Assembly: GCA_036023115.1 (NCBI GenBank)
Contig: JAYKKT010000049.1
Span: 1,488,001 to 1,552,000 of the forward strand
DNA length: 64,000 nucleotides
Direction of reading: 5' to 3'
From: Brasenia schreberi
Taxonomy: Eukaryota > Streptophyta > Magnoliopsida > Nymphaeales > Cabombaceae
Of this stretch, positions 22,005 to 33,313 are shown piece after piece. The notes under the pieces are model-generated. The model was not told where the DNA came from. It did not search any database and saw nothing but the letters and a program-made list of their open reading frames with translations. The position numbers were made by a program, and so were the translations under genes. Within the stretch, counting starts at the first letter, position 1. Each line of letters begins with the position of its first letter.

Positions 22005-22560
22005 TCACTTCCCTGGAAAAAAATCAGAAAATTCTTCTAATAATGACGTGAGTTGGGTCAGTTTGGGTGTTGGATGGTTTGTTGTCACTTCCCTGGAAAT
22101 GACTAAGTAGGCACATCCAACGAGAGTGAACGCATGTTCTACTCCTCTCTTGGTGAGTATCAGATTCTCTTTATCACTAGTTTCTTTTGTAGGACCTGAT
22201 TGGGTTAGGAATAGAGAGGATAGTAGAGCCAATAATATCTTCTTCCCGTCTTTCTAGAATGAGTAGGTATTCTTGCAATGATAATTTATAACATGTCGAT
22301 CAAACTGACATGGTTGTCTCAATTGCAGGTGACCTGCACTCATTGGTACCACATCACAAGTGACAGAATCATGACATGATTTTCCAATTGAGAATGGAAT
22401 GGTAACTTGATGCTGCACCACCTTAATTTATAAGGGTGAGGATGAACGGATGTGGGTAACTTCAGTTTCTCTACCATATCCTTTTAAACCATGTTGGTGC
22501 AACTGTCACCATCGATAATAAGAGTACACTTTATTGAGGACAGTGTACCGTGAATGAAAG
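22005..22560 (-). pseudogene. Ty3/gypsy protease to RT linker (copy II)
   Basis: The - strand holds, from 22560 down, the protease start (QREAIFHSRYTVLNKV), which then shifts frame: the active-site stretch LIIDGDSCTN is present but one frame away from the gag frame. Further on is the linker (NLILTKRGVEHAFTLVGCAYLVI ... TSLLEEFSDFFPG). The frameshift and stops between them break the polyprotein. Confidence 0.75.
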
Positions 22561-23676
22561 ATGGCTTCTCGTTGTCCCAATTCTGGTGATGCTTGGGAAT
22601 TTAGTGCATGGCGGATGACAAGTAAATCTCCATCATCAGCATATTCAATGTGTTCAATGATATCATCTCCAGCTGGGGCTTCATCTTCACTTTCAAGGAT
22701 GTCGTTAGGATCGTGAATCACCATTACCCGTTTTTGGGCATTGGGATGCGATGTGCCCATGACCCAGGCACTTGAACCATTTAATGTGTCAGCTTCGAGT
22801 CCCTGGTCACGGTGTTTTAGTGGGCTCCTTTCCTTTGCTACCGGATTCTCCAGGTTGAGGATATGATAGGTTTCTTTTGATCTTTGGTGGAACTGGCAGC
22901 ATGAGTGTTGGTTCGTTGTTGGCTCGGTCTTACTAGGTTGATGACATCTTCTACGAGGGTATAGTATTGTAGCTCCACCACATAGGCAATTTCTTCCGTC
23001 CAAGAAAATGAGCAATGGTCTGTTTCCTTGGTTCTTTGATTTTAACAACACAACATCAACATCTCGAATTTCTTGACATAATCTTCCATGCTCGAACCCC
23101 CTCTTGGCACAAATTTTGCAAACATAGGTATATCTCCTGTCGGTAGTACTTGGGAGCAAATCGTCTTCGCATGTGCCTTTTCATCAGTCCCCATCTCATG
23201 ACTTCCCCTTCCCCTTCTCCATCTCTTCGTCGTTGATCTCCAAGCTTTTCTGACCATAGGTAAGCATAATCAGAAAACTCTAGTGCAAATAACTGACAAT
23301 TCCTTTCTTTCGAGTACTGATAGTACTTGACAATCTTGTGAACCTTTTGGACCCAATCCAGGAATTCTTCCGTTGAACTGGATCCAACAAAAACTGGAAT
23401 TTTAAAGTGAATCTGATGGTCACCTTCATGCCAATAAGTTCTTGCATCATGAGGATTCTGAAATGAAGAACCTCGGTCGGAATGGTTCATTTCTTCTTTA
23501 GGTTCATCGTGATGGGAACAGGTAGGAGTTGCTTGGTCTTGTAGCAAGCTGTCAATCGCACGAGTGAGCTGTGGTAACTTCAAGTCCTCTTGGCCTTGTT
23601 CCAGTGCCATGATCTGGGATTGCTCCATTGGTAATCCACGCAGTACTGGTGGAGGAACGAAGTTCTCATCTTCCAT
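22506..23676 (-). pseudogene. Ty3/gypsy gag (copy II)
   Basis: A clean 206-codon - strand frame (23676 to 23056) begins MEDENFVPP and contains the gag core FKIPVFVGSSSTEEFLDWVQ, KERNCQLFALEFSDYAYLWS and MKRHMRRRFAPKYYRQE. The frame then shifts, and a second frame (to 22506) carries a degraded zinc-knuckle region and the acidic protease lead-in (DDIIEHIEYADDGDLLVIR). This is the best-preserved gag in the window, but it is not joined to an intact pol. Confidence 0.82.
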
Positions 23677-23808
23677 CCCATCAATCTCAATGAAAGCACC
23701 AATATGATGTAAATCTCGAGTTGAGAGGATCCTACAAGACGGAGGTCAGTCTTGCTGCCCCTAGAGTGCTCACATGCGCACTAATTTCCTTACACACAAC
23801 TTCAACCG

Positions 23809-25070
23809 TGTAAACACCCAAAATCCCACGATTTTTCCAAAACACCTGGTTTTGCGAAAGCTGCCCCAAAGGACTATTTTGAGTCTGGAAACCCAGGAGC
23901 CTTCCAGGCAAAACCTGTATATATGTTTTAAAATATGTATTATATAGTTTTAAAAGCTTTTAAAAGATGTTTTGAAACCCCACAAAACAAACTTGGCTTG
24001 ATGAAAGCAAAACCAGAAGAGCAAAAGAGAGCCCGGAACCGGAGCACATGTCAAGCCCGGCACATCAACTCTTGTATTAGATTCATCCCTAGAATCTCGA
24101 ACATCCAAGCCCCTGTTATCAAATGAACTGCTTGAAATCATCTCTGGAAGGTGAAAAGAGGAGAGGACGACAATGTTGGCGAAGACCCAATGCAAGACGG
24201 AGTACTGATGCTGTCAGGCCCCGCACAAACCGTTTGTTTCGAACACACCATGAGGGAGTCAGAAATTCAGCTTTGGATTGGATTTGGACCATATATATCC
24301 AGATCCAAATCCAAACATATATGTGGATTTGGATCTAAAGATCCAATCCAATATCCACATTCAGGGTCCACATCAGCTTCTCATAAATGGAGGTGGGGCT
24401 CACAAGAAATTCACGTGGAAATCTTGGGTATGAGAGATAATGGGGAGGATAAGATATGAGTGAAATGTGTTAAGCTTGACTTGTGTGTCAAGTTTTGGGT
24501 TAATCATGTAGGTTAGCCTAATGAGTGTAGTGTTTAAGCTTGTATGCACCTACACCTAACCTAGGGCTGCACCAACTTGATGCAACTAGGTCTATGGGTC
24601 ATGCAAAGGGATGCTCCTAACCCTAATCCTGAGCTAAACCCATCTTACCTAGCCGTTTCCCCCTAATCCCGACCTAATCCTAGCCTAATCACCTAACCCA
24701 CTTCCCTAATCCTAGCCTAATCACCTAATCCACTTCACTAATCCTTCCCTAAACCTAGCCTAATCCCCCTAACCTCACCCTAATCCTAGCCTAAACACCT
24801 AACCCACTCCACTAAACCTCACCCTAAGCCCAACCCACCTAGCTAAGCCCTAAACCACTAAACCAGCCCACCTAAATCCCTAGCACACCACATCCCTAAA
24901 CCACCTAAAACAAATATCTGGCCCACCTAAATACCCAGCCCACCATATTCCCAAACCACCACCACCATACCCCTAAACCACCCCCCAATACCTACCGAAA
25001 CCGACCCACTAAAACCTATAAAACCCCCTCCCTTGTGGGCGGGTTTTGCATGAATCTTTGGGCAATTCAG
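23809..25070 (+). repeat. Left arm of the giant inverted repeat
   Basis: Shares with the right arm the CCCAGGAGCCTTCCAG stretch, the GGATCC/AAATCC array, TCATAAATGGAGG, CACGTG (24412-24417), a run of CCTAACC/CTAATCC units, and the far end CTATAAAA...GTGGGCGGGTTTT (25016-25048). Arms are similar, not identical. Confidence 0.8.
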
Positions 25071-25811
25071 CCCTTCCTCTCCTCTCTCATCCCTTCCTCT
25101 CCTCTCTCATCCCTTTCTCTCTTCTCTCACTTGCTCCCCCTTGGAACCCAGCCAGCTCCACTCCACGCCACCTCCATCATCCGGCCAGCTCCCCTCGGAT
25201 AAGGTTAGGGAGTATGGCACTAAGGGGGAGCCTAAGGGAGTGTCTAATGGAGCACCTAAGGTTGGCGGGTGGCTGGCCGAATGGAAAGGTGACAGTCGGT
25301 TGGAGTGGCCGACTAAGGGGACTTGGTGGTGGCGGGCTACTAGGGTGGCTAGGCAATGATGGATGGGAAGGGAACTAGCTAGGATATGGGGTAAGGTAGT
25401 GGTGGATGTGGTGAGGTAATATGGGCAGGTCTTAGGGAGTTGGGTTGAGTGGTCGGGTGTAGCGAGGGTGTCTAGGTAGTGGCGGGTAGTTAGGGTGGTT
25501 GAGGAGCAGCCGAATGGTAGTGGTGGTGATGAATGGTTGGTGTTAGGGGTGAGAGTGGAGAGGGAGTAGAGAAGAGGTGAGGTAGAGTATGGGGTACTAA
25601 CCGGCGATGATGGGAGGCGGCGGGTGGTTGAGGAGCAGCCGGGTATGGTGGAGTGACTGGTTCGGCCGGAAGTGGTGGTGGCGACAAATGGGTGGCCGGC
25701 TGGGGTGTGGTGGAGCAGGTGGAGCGAGGTGGTGGTGCAGGTGGAAGAGCCGGCTGGGCTGGAAAGGAGGGTGAGAAGCTTGATGGTGATCGGCTGGGAA
25801 TGGAGGACCCC
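25071..25811. other. Loop of the inverted repeat
   Basis: C-rich then G-rich DNA (CTCCTCTCTCATCCCTT units, GCCGG words). The - strand frames at 25490-25833 are proline/serine-rich composition artefacts. No gene seen. Confidence 0.6.
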
Positions 25812-27096
25812 AAAAGCTGAAAAACCCGCCCACTAGGGGGGTTTTTTATAGCTTTTGTGAAGGGCGGTGGGGCTGGTTTTGGGGTAGTGGTTAGGTGGTC
25901 TAGGGGTGGTGGTAAGGTAGTAAGGTGGGCTGGTATTAGGGTAGGGCCAGATATTTTAGATACAAGGGGTTTTGGGTAAGTTGTGTGCTAGGTTTAGGTG
26001 GGGTGGTTTAGAGGTTTAGGGTTTAGCTAGGTGGGTTGGTTTTAGAGTGAGGTTTAGTGAGGTGGGTTAGGTGATTAGGCTAGGATTAGGTTAGGTTTAG
26101 GGAAATTAACCTAGGTTTAGGGAAGGATTAGGGAAGTGGGTTAGGTGATTAGGTTGGGATTAGGCTGGGATTAGGGAAGTGGGTTAGGTGATTAGGCTAG
26201 GATTAGGACCGGATTAGGGTAGAAGGCTAGGATTAGGTGTTTTTGGTTAGGATTAGATGAAGGAGCTCCCTTTGCATGACCCATGGAACCTAATCACATC
26301 ATGTTGGTGCAGCCCTAGGTTAGGTTTTGGCTAATTACAAGCTTAAACCCACTTAATTAGGCTAACCCACATGATTAACCCCAAACTTGACACACAAGTC
26401 AAGCTTAATTACAATACACACTTGATTTTATCCTCCCCCACTCTCTCTCATGCCCATAATCCCACGTGAAATTCAAGTGGGCCCCACCTCCATTTATGAG
26501 AAGGTGATGTGGGCCATGGATGTGGATATTGGATTGGATCTCTGGATCCAAATCCAAATCCAGGTCCACATATGGGTTTGGATTGGGATCTGGATATATA
26601 TGGTCCAGATCCAATCCAAACTGAATTCTGACTCCTTCGGGCTGTATTCGAAATGAACGGTTTGTGCGGGGTCTGACAGCATCAGTACTCCGTCTGCGTT
26701 GGGTCTTCGCCAACATGATCATCCGCTTCTGTTTTCGCCTTCCGGAGATGACTTCAAATGATGTTTTGATGATAACAGGGTCTTGGACGTTCGAGATCCT
26801 GGGGGTGGATTTGATACGAGAGTTGCTGTGCTGGGCTTAACATGTGCTCCGGTTCCGGGCTCTCTTTGGCTTTTCTGGTCCTATCTTGATCAGGCCAAGC
26901 TGCTTTGGGGTTTCAAAACATGTTTTAAAAAGGTTTTTAAAGTCATATCATATATTTTTGAAATATAAAGTTCAAAGCATATGTACAGGGTTATCTGGAA
27001 GGCTCCTGGGTTTTCAGACTCAAAATGGTCCTTTGGGACTGCTTTTACAAAACCAGGTTTGTCTTGAGGAATTCGTGGGATTTCGGGGTGTTTACA
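25812..27096 (-). repeat. Right arm of the giant inverted repeat
   Basis: Reverse complement of the left arm: AAAACCCGCCCACTAG...TTTTTTATAG at 25822-25850 pairs with 25016-25048, CACGTG at 26463-26468 pairs with 24412-24417, and GGGGTGTTTACA at 27085-27096 pairs with the LTR start at 23809. Confidence 0.8.
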
Positions 27097-28690
27097 ACAC
27101 TCTCAGCCTTACCTCTCCCTAAGATTTGCCCCACGCCTTAGTGAAACACCTTAGCTCCCCTTACCTTCCCTAAGTACACCAACCCTAGCCAAGGCAGCAC
27201 CCCATCCACTCGGCTAGCACCAAGGCGCCACCACCCGCACCCTTTGCCATCCGGCCAGCACCTTCCCTTGTCGTGCCCTTCCAAGGAGCTGCCTCTTGCA
27301 GCCCAAGACGACACTCTAGCCCAAGCGCAAGCAAGTCACACCCGGACCAGCTATACGTAAGTGCCTAACTCGGTCCTTGTTTATAGACTTGCTTATGCTT
27401 AATTAAATTTGATACGGGGTTGTAATAATGGAGCATTGTCTCCCCCCCGCTTGTAATAATGTGGTTTGACACACCCATACACATGTGTACTTGAGCCTAT
27501 TCCGCTCTTAGCTGCACACGATTTTGACATACACATGGGCCTAATCAGTTCTTAAGATATAGCTATACCTATATAATTTAAGTTGCGTGGGTTTTGTATA
27601 AGTTGTGTGTGTTGTCTTTCAATTTTCACACTCACACACATTGAGCTTTCACTCTTATTTTCAAGACCCGAGTAAGGGCCTATTACAATTTCCCTTGGGT
27701 GTTTTACTTCGTGTTGTGTGCGTAGTACTTCAATTCTACACTCACACACATTGAGCTTTCGCTCTTACTCCCAAGACCTTAGTCAAGGCCTATTGCAATT
27801 ATATTTGAGTTTCATTTATGTCGTGTGCGTAGTACTTCAATTCTACACTCACACACATTGAGCTTTCGCTCTTACTCCCAAGACCTTAGTTAAGGCCATA
27901 TTGCAATTATATTTGGGTTTCATTTAAGTCGTGTGAGTTGTCTTTCAATATACACACAACACCCACGCACACGTTGGCGACCTTCGGGCCCATATATATT
28001 ATAAGTATTTCCCTTTCGGCTATGTCTTTAAGATTTGGGTTGTAAGGTTCAGCAGTGTGCGTAGTCTTTACATATATACACGGCACACACTTGCACAATT
28101 GAGCCTTTTCGCTCTTAAGATATAGCCATATTTCCCTTTTGCAATTTACATTAAGTCATTTCCCTTCCGCATTGTCTTTCAATTCGGGTTTTCCCTTTAG
28201 AGTTGCGTGAGTTTGCATTGCATATACGCCATACCACGAGTTAGGATGCATATTGCATCAAAGCAAACCCCACACTCCCGCTCAAAATCGCCCCACTTAG
28301 GTCACGTGTGCATACACACACCTAGTTGGCCCGAAATGGGATAAAAAGAAAGACATAGGCACGTGCGAATCCACGTGAAATAAAACTTGAAAACCATACA
28401 AATCAGCCCGAATCGAACACCTCAAACATTTTCCTAGGTTATCATGTCTAAAACTCGATTTTCTAAGCGTACAGACTGACCCTTGCGCATTGGTACAAGA
28501 AGGTCTGCGACAAAAAGAGCTTGCTTGCTTACAGTCGCCACGATAGGAGTCAGATTTCAAAATATCTCTTCGCTAGCTTAAGTAAGCTAGCTGGCACGCC
28601 CTTTTGCTTAAATACGACTTAGACACACGAAAAAATTTGCTTCAGGCCTAAGAACCAGAAGCGGGGATTTTTGGCGTCTATAGACTGCCA
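27097..28690 (+). mobile_element. 3' portion of LTR C
   Basis: Continues the LTR in + orientation: C-rich block, CTTGCAGCCCAAGACGAC and AGCTATACGTAAGTGC blocks, hairpin words near 27492, 27643, 27748, 27860 and 28100, then the conserved LTR tail. No coding capacity. Confidence 0.75.
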
Positions 28691-28747
28691 CACCTAGAGA
28701 GGGTGATATGACCCGTAGACTCGCCGCCGTGGATGCATATTAATTAG

Positions 28748-29325
28748 TGATATGGAACTTGAGTTGAGAGGATTGTTGCACACCTACTGATTTCCTTACC
28801 AGGATAGATATGATTCACCAAAGTGAAAAAGACATACTCACTCACCACCGGTTAAGGATAAGAGAGATTTGAAGCAAATGCTGGAAAACAACCAAATGAA
28901 AATTCCTGAGACCTCATCCTATTTATACGCAAGATAGACTCTCCTAGGAAATGGACAATCATTTAGTAAAATGTTGATACAGGTTCAGCCATCTATGAAA
29001 TTGCTTAAAGACTTTCCTAGGAAATAGACAATCACCTAGTAAAATGCTGATACAGGCTCAGCCATCTATGAGCTTGCTATAATTACTGTTTTGGTAATTG
29101 CTAAGGCCACTAAATGAACATTAAATTCAAATTGTCTATCTATCAACAAAATGAGCCAACTGAGTTGTTGAGTTTGAGAGATGTTGAGAATCTCTCTGAT
29201 GGCTTAAATGTGGCTTTACTCTTGAGTGATGTCCTGCTGGAGAAACAAACAGCCTTGAGTTTTCTGAACTCATTAATGCACCCAGCAATGTTTTGGGTTC
29301 GAACCAGTTAAGGTTGCTGGTTGCA
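28748..29325 (-). mobile_element. 3' LTR of gypsy copy III
   Basis: Bounded by TGATATGGAACTTGAG and GGTTGCTGGTTGCA on the + strand; closely related to 32847-33313 and 10121-10762. It holds a duplicated block (CTTTCCTAGGAAAT...CAATCA..TAGTAAAATG, about 28930-29060). On the - strand it directly follows the polyprotein tail (29330 up). The 57 bp between LTR C and this LTR are of unknown origin. Confidence 0.75.
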
Positions 29326-29329
29326 CTTC

Positions 29330-30123
29330 GGGCATGAGTAAGAGGTCCCTCATAGTGATCGGTGAGTCCTTCTGACCAGGTTTGATCATTAGTGCCTGGT
29401 CCTTCATCATCCTTCTGGGGTTGGTGAGGATTTGTCCTCAAATCTAAATTCTCGGTATCTTCCATGTAAGGAATAACATCCTTGGGTAGATCTATCTTAT
29501 AAGCATTGTCATTTATCTTCTCCAAAATCTTAAATGGGCCAATGGCTCGGGGCATAAGTTTAGATCAAAGCTTGTTTGGGAACTTGGCTTTGTTGATTTT
29601 ATCCAGGCAAGGTCCCCAAGGGCAAAGATAATGGATTTGCACCTTTTGTTAGCTTGTTTGGCATAAGTTATTGTTTGTTTCTCAATCTGTTACTTTACTT
29701 GTGGCATGCCGTGGTGAAAAGGAGTTTGGATCTAAGCCTCTTCCATAGAGTATTTCAGAAATTGCTCATGAACTTAGCATCGTAGTCAGACACAAGGCTT
29801 TTAGGAATACCATGGAGTTTTATGACTTCCCTGGAAAAAAGATCTACAACATTGAACGCGTCATTAGTCTTATGGAGGGGAATAAAATGTGACACTTTAG
29901 AAAGCCTGTCTACTACAACTAGGATAGAATCTCGTCCCCTGTTCATTCTAGGAAGACCACCAATGAAATGCAGGCTAACATTGGTCGAGAGCCTGGTAGG
30001 AATCGGGAAAGGCATGTAGAGTCCCTCTCCCTTTACTGAATTTGAAGGTAATACATCCCTCAAGAATCCTACAAACATCTCGGATAATTTTTGGCCAGTA
30101 AAAATGTTCTCTAAATCTCTCAA
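29330..30123 (-). pseudogene. Ty3/gypsy integrase and polyprotein tail (copy III)
   Basis: The - strand frame 30123-29755 carries [59 protein letters not shown]; the second catalytic Asp (SDYD) is kept, while the first (family S/T-x-D-F) reads SLHF, so Asp is replaced by His. The frame 29555-29136 has PRAIGPFKILEKINDNAYKI (SH3-like/chromodomain side) and the tail DLRTNPHQPQKDDEGPG. The C-terminal half of the integrase core between them is degraded. Confidence 0.82.
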
Positions 30124-30159
30124 GAATCATGACATCCTCTCAATCTCACAAATGCCTAC

Positions 30160-30722
30160 TAATTTCCTTACTGATGTGGGCATTATCTCGCTGATCACTG
30201 TTCTCGAAGCTCGTATGATGGGATTGGAAGTCCAAAAAGAGCATATGCAGGGGACCTAGATGTCCCACCCCTTCGGTTGGCCAGAAAATGGATTGTACCA
30301 AAATGATGGATACCTTTGTCGACGAGAGAAACTTTGCATTCCAAGAGGATCCTACCGAGAACTCCACTTGAGAAGCTTACAGTGGTGGGTTAGCGGGATA
30401 TTTTGGGAAAAGAAAAACATTGGAGCTGCTTAGAGAATATTTTTACAGGCCGAAAATGAACCATGATGTTCATAGGATTATTGAAAGATGTGTCGTGCAA
30501 ATTCGCTAAATAAAAGAGACAAACCAGGGATTCTACATGGCTTTGCCAATTCCTACCAGGGGACAAGATTCTATCTTAGTTGTAGTAGACAGGTTTTGTC
30601 AAATGCCACGATTTATTCCCTGCCATAAGACTGACGATGCGGTTCATCTTGTAGTTCTTTTTTTTGTGAAGTCATAAAACTCCATTGTATTCCAAAAAGC
30701 CTTGAGTCTGACTATGATGCCA
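30160..30722 (+). pseudogene. Inverted gypsy integrase N-terminal module
   Basis: In the middle of - strand gypsy sequence, this block reads on the + strand as integrase: DGYLCRRERNFAFQEDPTEN, AGYFGKRKTLELLREYFY, NHDVHRIIERC (zinc-binding domain with the last Cys lost), [33 protein letters not shown]. It stops abruptly at about 30722, where - strand integrase tail sequence resumes (RSTDLSYKHCYLSS region reversed). It represents a local inversion or an insertion of a second copy in opposite orientation. Stops are present. Confidence 0.75.
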
Positions 30723-31005
30723 TGAACCCCTCCGGTAGATCTATCTTATAAGCATTGTTATTTATCTTCTCCAACATCTTAAATGGGCCAACGGCTCGGG
30801 GCATGTGTTTACATCGGCGCGTGTGTGGGAACCAACCTTTGCTGAGATGTATCCAAACAAGGTCCCCAGGGGCTAAGATAATGGATTTACGCCTTTTGTT
30901 AGCTTGTTTGACATAGGTTGTTGTTGTTGTTTCTCAATCTATTTCTTTACTTGGTGGTGCAAGGCTTTGATAAATTCAGCACGAATTACTCACTTAGAAT
31001 CTGCT
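30723..31005 (-). pseudogene. Integrase C-terminal segment, second copy
   Basis: On the - strand, sequence matching the C-terminal part of the gypsy integrase (compare 3770-3960 and 29490-29640): a PLAHLRCWRR-like stretch and reversed CTTGGGGACCTTGTT words. Broken by stops; joins the 31006-31524 frame. Confidence 0.6.
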
Positions 31006-31524
31006 TTAGTGTGCTTGGGTATGGCTACCAAGTCTAGCGGGGGTTGTGGGATTAACCCCATAGATTATTTCAAAGGGACAATGGCCCGTAGTGCTATGAA
31101 TTGAGCAATTGTAGGCAAATTCCACCCTAGGAAGCTGCTCCTCCCATGTTCGCAAATTATTGGAGATAAAAGTTCGCAGAAGAGTGGTGAAAGTGCGATT
31201 TACCACTTGAGTTTGCCCGTCAGGTTGAGTGTGGCATGCCATGCTGAAGAGGAGTTTGGTTCCGAGCCGCTTCCCTTGAGTCTTCCAAAAATAGCTCATG
31301 AACTCATTATCACGGTCAGACACGAGGCATTGTGGTGCTAACGGGGCCAAAGTGACTTTCTTTCCATCCTTTGTATATGTGTATGTGTTCCTATAGCCAT
31401 CATGGATGGTTCGCCGGTCAAACTGCCATAGTCTGCCTAGTGGGAGTGGGAGATGACCTACAATCATTGGAACCACCTCACATACAATGGTGTTCAGATA
31501 AGTTTTACCAATGGATATTGGCAC
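31006..31524 (-). pseudogene. Gypsy fusion ORF: pre-RT linker joined to integrase core
   Basis: One open - strand frame of 172 codons. Residues 1-62 are the protease/RT linker ([40 protein letters not shown]). From about residue 66 it is the second half of an integrase core ([60 protein letters not shown]). Reverse transcriptase, RNase H and the integrase zinc domain are missing without a frame break. The second catalytic Asp (residue 70) is kept; the usual catalytic Glu is Gln (residue 106). It is an internally deleted copy, not a functional enzyme. Confidence 0.85.
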
Positions 31525-31639
31525 AATAGCTTGTTGCTAAACAAAAATTTCCCCTTGATTGTTGAGCCAGTGCAACTTATAGGGATGTGGATGAGCTATG
31601 GTGGGTAAGCAACTTCTTGACTAATTCTGTGGGGGTGAC

Positions 31640-32300
31640 ATTGGTACAACTGCTGCAAGCTAATGAGTGAACAAACTTTATCGAGAATTTTGCTACGAGA
31701 ATGAAATAGATTTTTGCGTTGCTACTGCTCTAGAGCAGCTTGAGAGTTCAGGACTGTATGACCAGAAGTTCAACTTCACTGCAACTTCAAATGTTCTAGC
31801 CTCAACATCTTCAGGGGTATGTTTGTCTTCGCTATCTAGTGATTTAAAAGACTCACGTAGCACTATCACTCGCTTGTTGGGGCATTTAGACGTGATAGGC
31901 CCATGGCCGAGACATTTAAAACATTTAAGCTCACAGCTATGTTATGTAGCATGAGGGTTTTTAGCCACCTCTTTTTCATTTCGGTCGGGTAACGTTACAG
32001 TAGCAAGATCGACTTTCTTGATTTCTTTTGAAGTACTGGTTGTACCTAAAAAAGCCTTGTTCTGGGTATGCTTAGAAACCAGATATCTAAGGAAAGGGGT
32101 CTTTCTCCATTGTCTTTTGACCTTAATGGCAAGCGGGAAAAAGTTCTCAACGAATGAATAAGGTTGTAATTTAACAGTGTCAGCTAGTTCTTTGTTTACC
32201 CCACTAAGAAATCGGGCAATGGTTTGCTCCCGTGCTTCCTGTAGCTTGCAACGCATCATCAAGGTGTCAAATTCTTTGATGTAGTCCTCCACGCTAACAC
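31640..32300 (-). pseudogene. Ty3/gypsy gag with zinc knuckle (copy III)
   Basis: The - strand frame 32292-31942 begins MEDYIKEFDTLMMRCKLQEA and continues EQTIARFLSGVNKELADTV and FFPLAIKVKRQWRK. About 20 codons after its stop comes a zinc knuckle (31900-31935) reading CFKCLGHGPITSKC, in which the ligand His is Pro. An acidic lead-in to protease follows down to about 31640. More upstream gag (AYLIWWRKL-type) is recognisable but broken at 32300-32700. Confidence 0.8.
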
Positions 32301-32846
32301 CACTTTATCGCCAGCTTTGCAACAGAAGGTACAACTCTTCTTGGTAGTAGTCAGGAACGAATCTCTTTCGCACGATCCTTTTCATCAAGCCCTAGCTCAT
32401 TATGTCCTCATTTCCTTCCTTGCAGTGCTGATCTTTAATTTTGCTCCAGTAGAGATTAGCATAATTGGTGAACTCCAAAGCAGCCATGCAACATTTTCAT
32501 TCTTCGGAGAATTGATAATACTCAAACTTCGTTATCCAGTGAAAGAGGGAATCTTGATTCGAAGTTCGTGATCCATGTCTCTTTGATTAGTTCTTGCCTC
32601 CTGGTACATTCTTAGAGTTGAGCCCAACTCAGGGAAGTTTGGGTCTACATCACGGTGACTACTATTGGATTGACTAGGAGAAGGAGCTCTTTGTCTTAGC
32701 AATTCCTCATGGCTTTGGGTCAGCTGCACCATCTGAGATGCAGGTGCCTCCTGTGCACTTGCAATGCCATGATCTGTGCTTGGTCAAGAGACATACCTCG
32801 TGGTTGAACTCTTGTCCTACCATCCTATATCAATGAAAGCACCAAA
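32301..32846 (-). pseudogene. N-terminal gag remnant (copy III)
   Basis: On the - strand: a frame (32732-32532) with QLTQSHEELLRQRAPSPSQS and RTNQRDMDHELRIKIPSFTG, the expected gag N-terminus of this family, then a degraded FTNYANLYWSKIKDQ-like region. Between it and the LTR is the primer-binding region TTTGGTGCTTTCATTG (about 32831-32846, - strand). Confidence 0.65.
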
Positions 32847-33313
32847 TGATATGAAACTTGAGTTGAGACAATTCACAGGGTTGAGAGAATTCACACAGCC
32901 TACTTATTTTCTTACACACGGTCTGCCACACAACGGATATGACTCACCAAAGTGATAAAGACAGAATCACTCACCACAGTTTAAGGATAAGAGAGAGCTT
33001 TGAAGAAAATGTTGGAAAACAACTGAATGCAAATTCCTTAGACCTAATCCTATTTATACTCAGGACAACCCCCTGAGCTAAGTTTAAGGCATAGGAACTT
33101 GCTATAAAGACTTTCCTAGGAAATAAATAATCACCTAGTCAACTCGAGTTGTTGATTTTAAGAGATGTTGAGAATATCTTATCTGGCTTAAATGTGGCTT
33201 TACTCTTGCATGATCTGCTAGAGTAAACAAACAGCCTTGAGTTTTCTGAGGCCATTAATGTTCCATTCACCCAGATGTGTTTTGGGTTCGAACTGGGTTG
33301 GGTTGCTGGTTCA
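32847..33313 (-). mobile_element. 5' LTR of gypsy copy III, shared with fragment IV
   Basis: Related to 28748-29325 but shorter, because one of the two CCTAGGAAAT blocks is missing. Flanked on the right directly by a polyprotein tail and on the left by gag, so one LTR serves two elements, as expected in a tandem array formed by unequal recombination. Confidence 0.7.

Larger units (their letters stand above)
23809..28690 (+). mobile_element. Long-LTR family member C with its 5' part inverted-duplicated
   Basis: Left arm 23809-25070 starts TGTAAACACCCAAAATCCC and follows the family order. Right arm 25812-27096 is the same 1.26 kb reversed (ends TTTACA). From 27097 the LTR resumes in + orientation with the C-rich middle, the hairpin-word array and the 3' end (GACTGACCCTTGCGC, CTAGCTGGCACGCC, GGCGTCTATA). 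The result is one LTR whose 5' segment is present as a huge palindrome with a loop of about 740 bp. The 5 bp before it (AACCG) does not recur after 28690, and the right end lacks the usual CA, so the borders are damaged. It sits in the flank of gypsy copy II. Confidence 0.75.

Noticed and set aside
25046..25833. Proline/serine-rich frames on both strands, signal-peptide-like start
   Set aside because: Loop of the inverted LTR; low-complexity composition, no domain, no conservation.
30146..30367. - strand frame of 73 codons
   Set aside because: Shadow of the inverted integrase module, which makes sense on the + strand (DGYLCRRERNF, FQEDPTEN).
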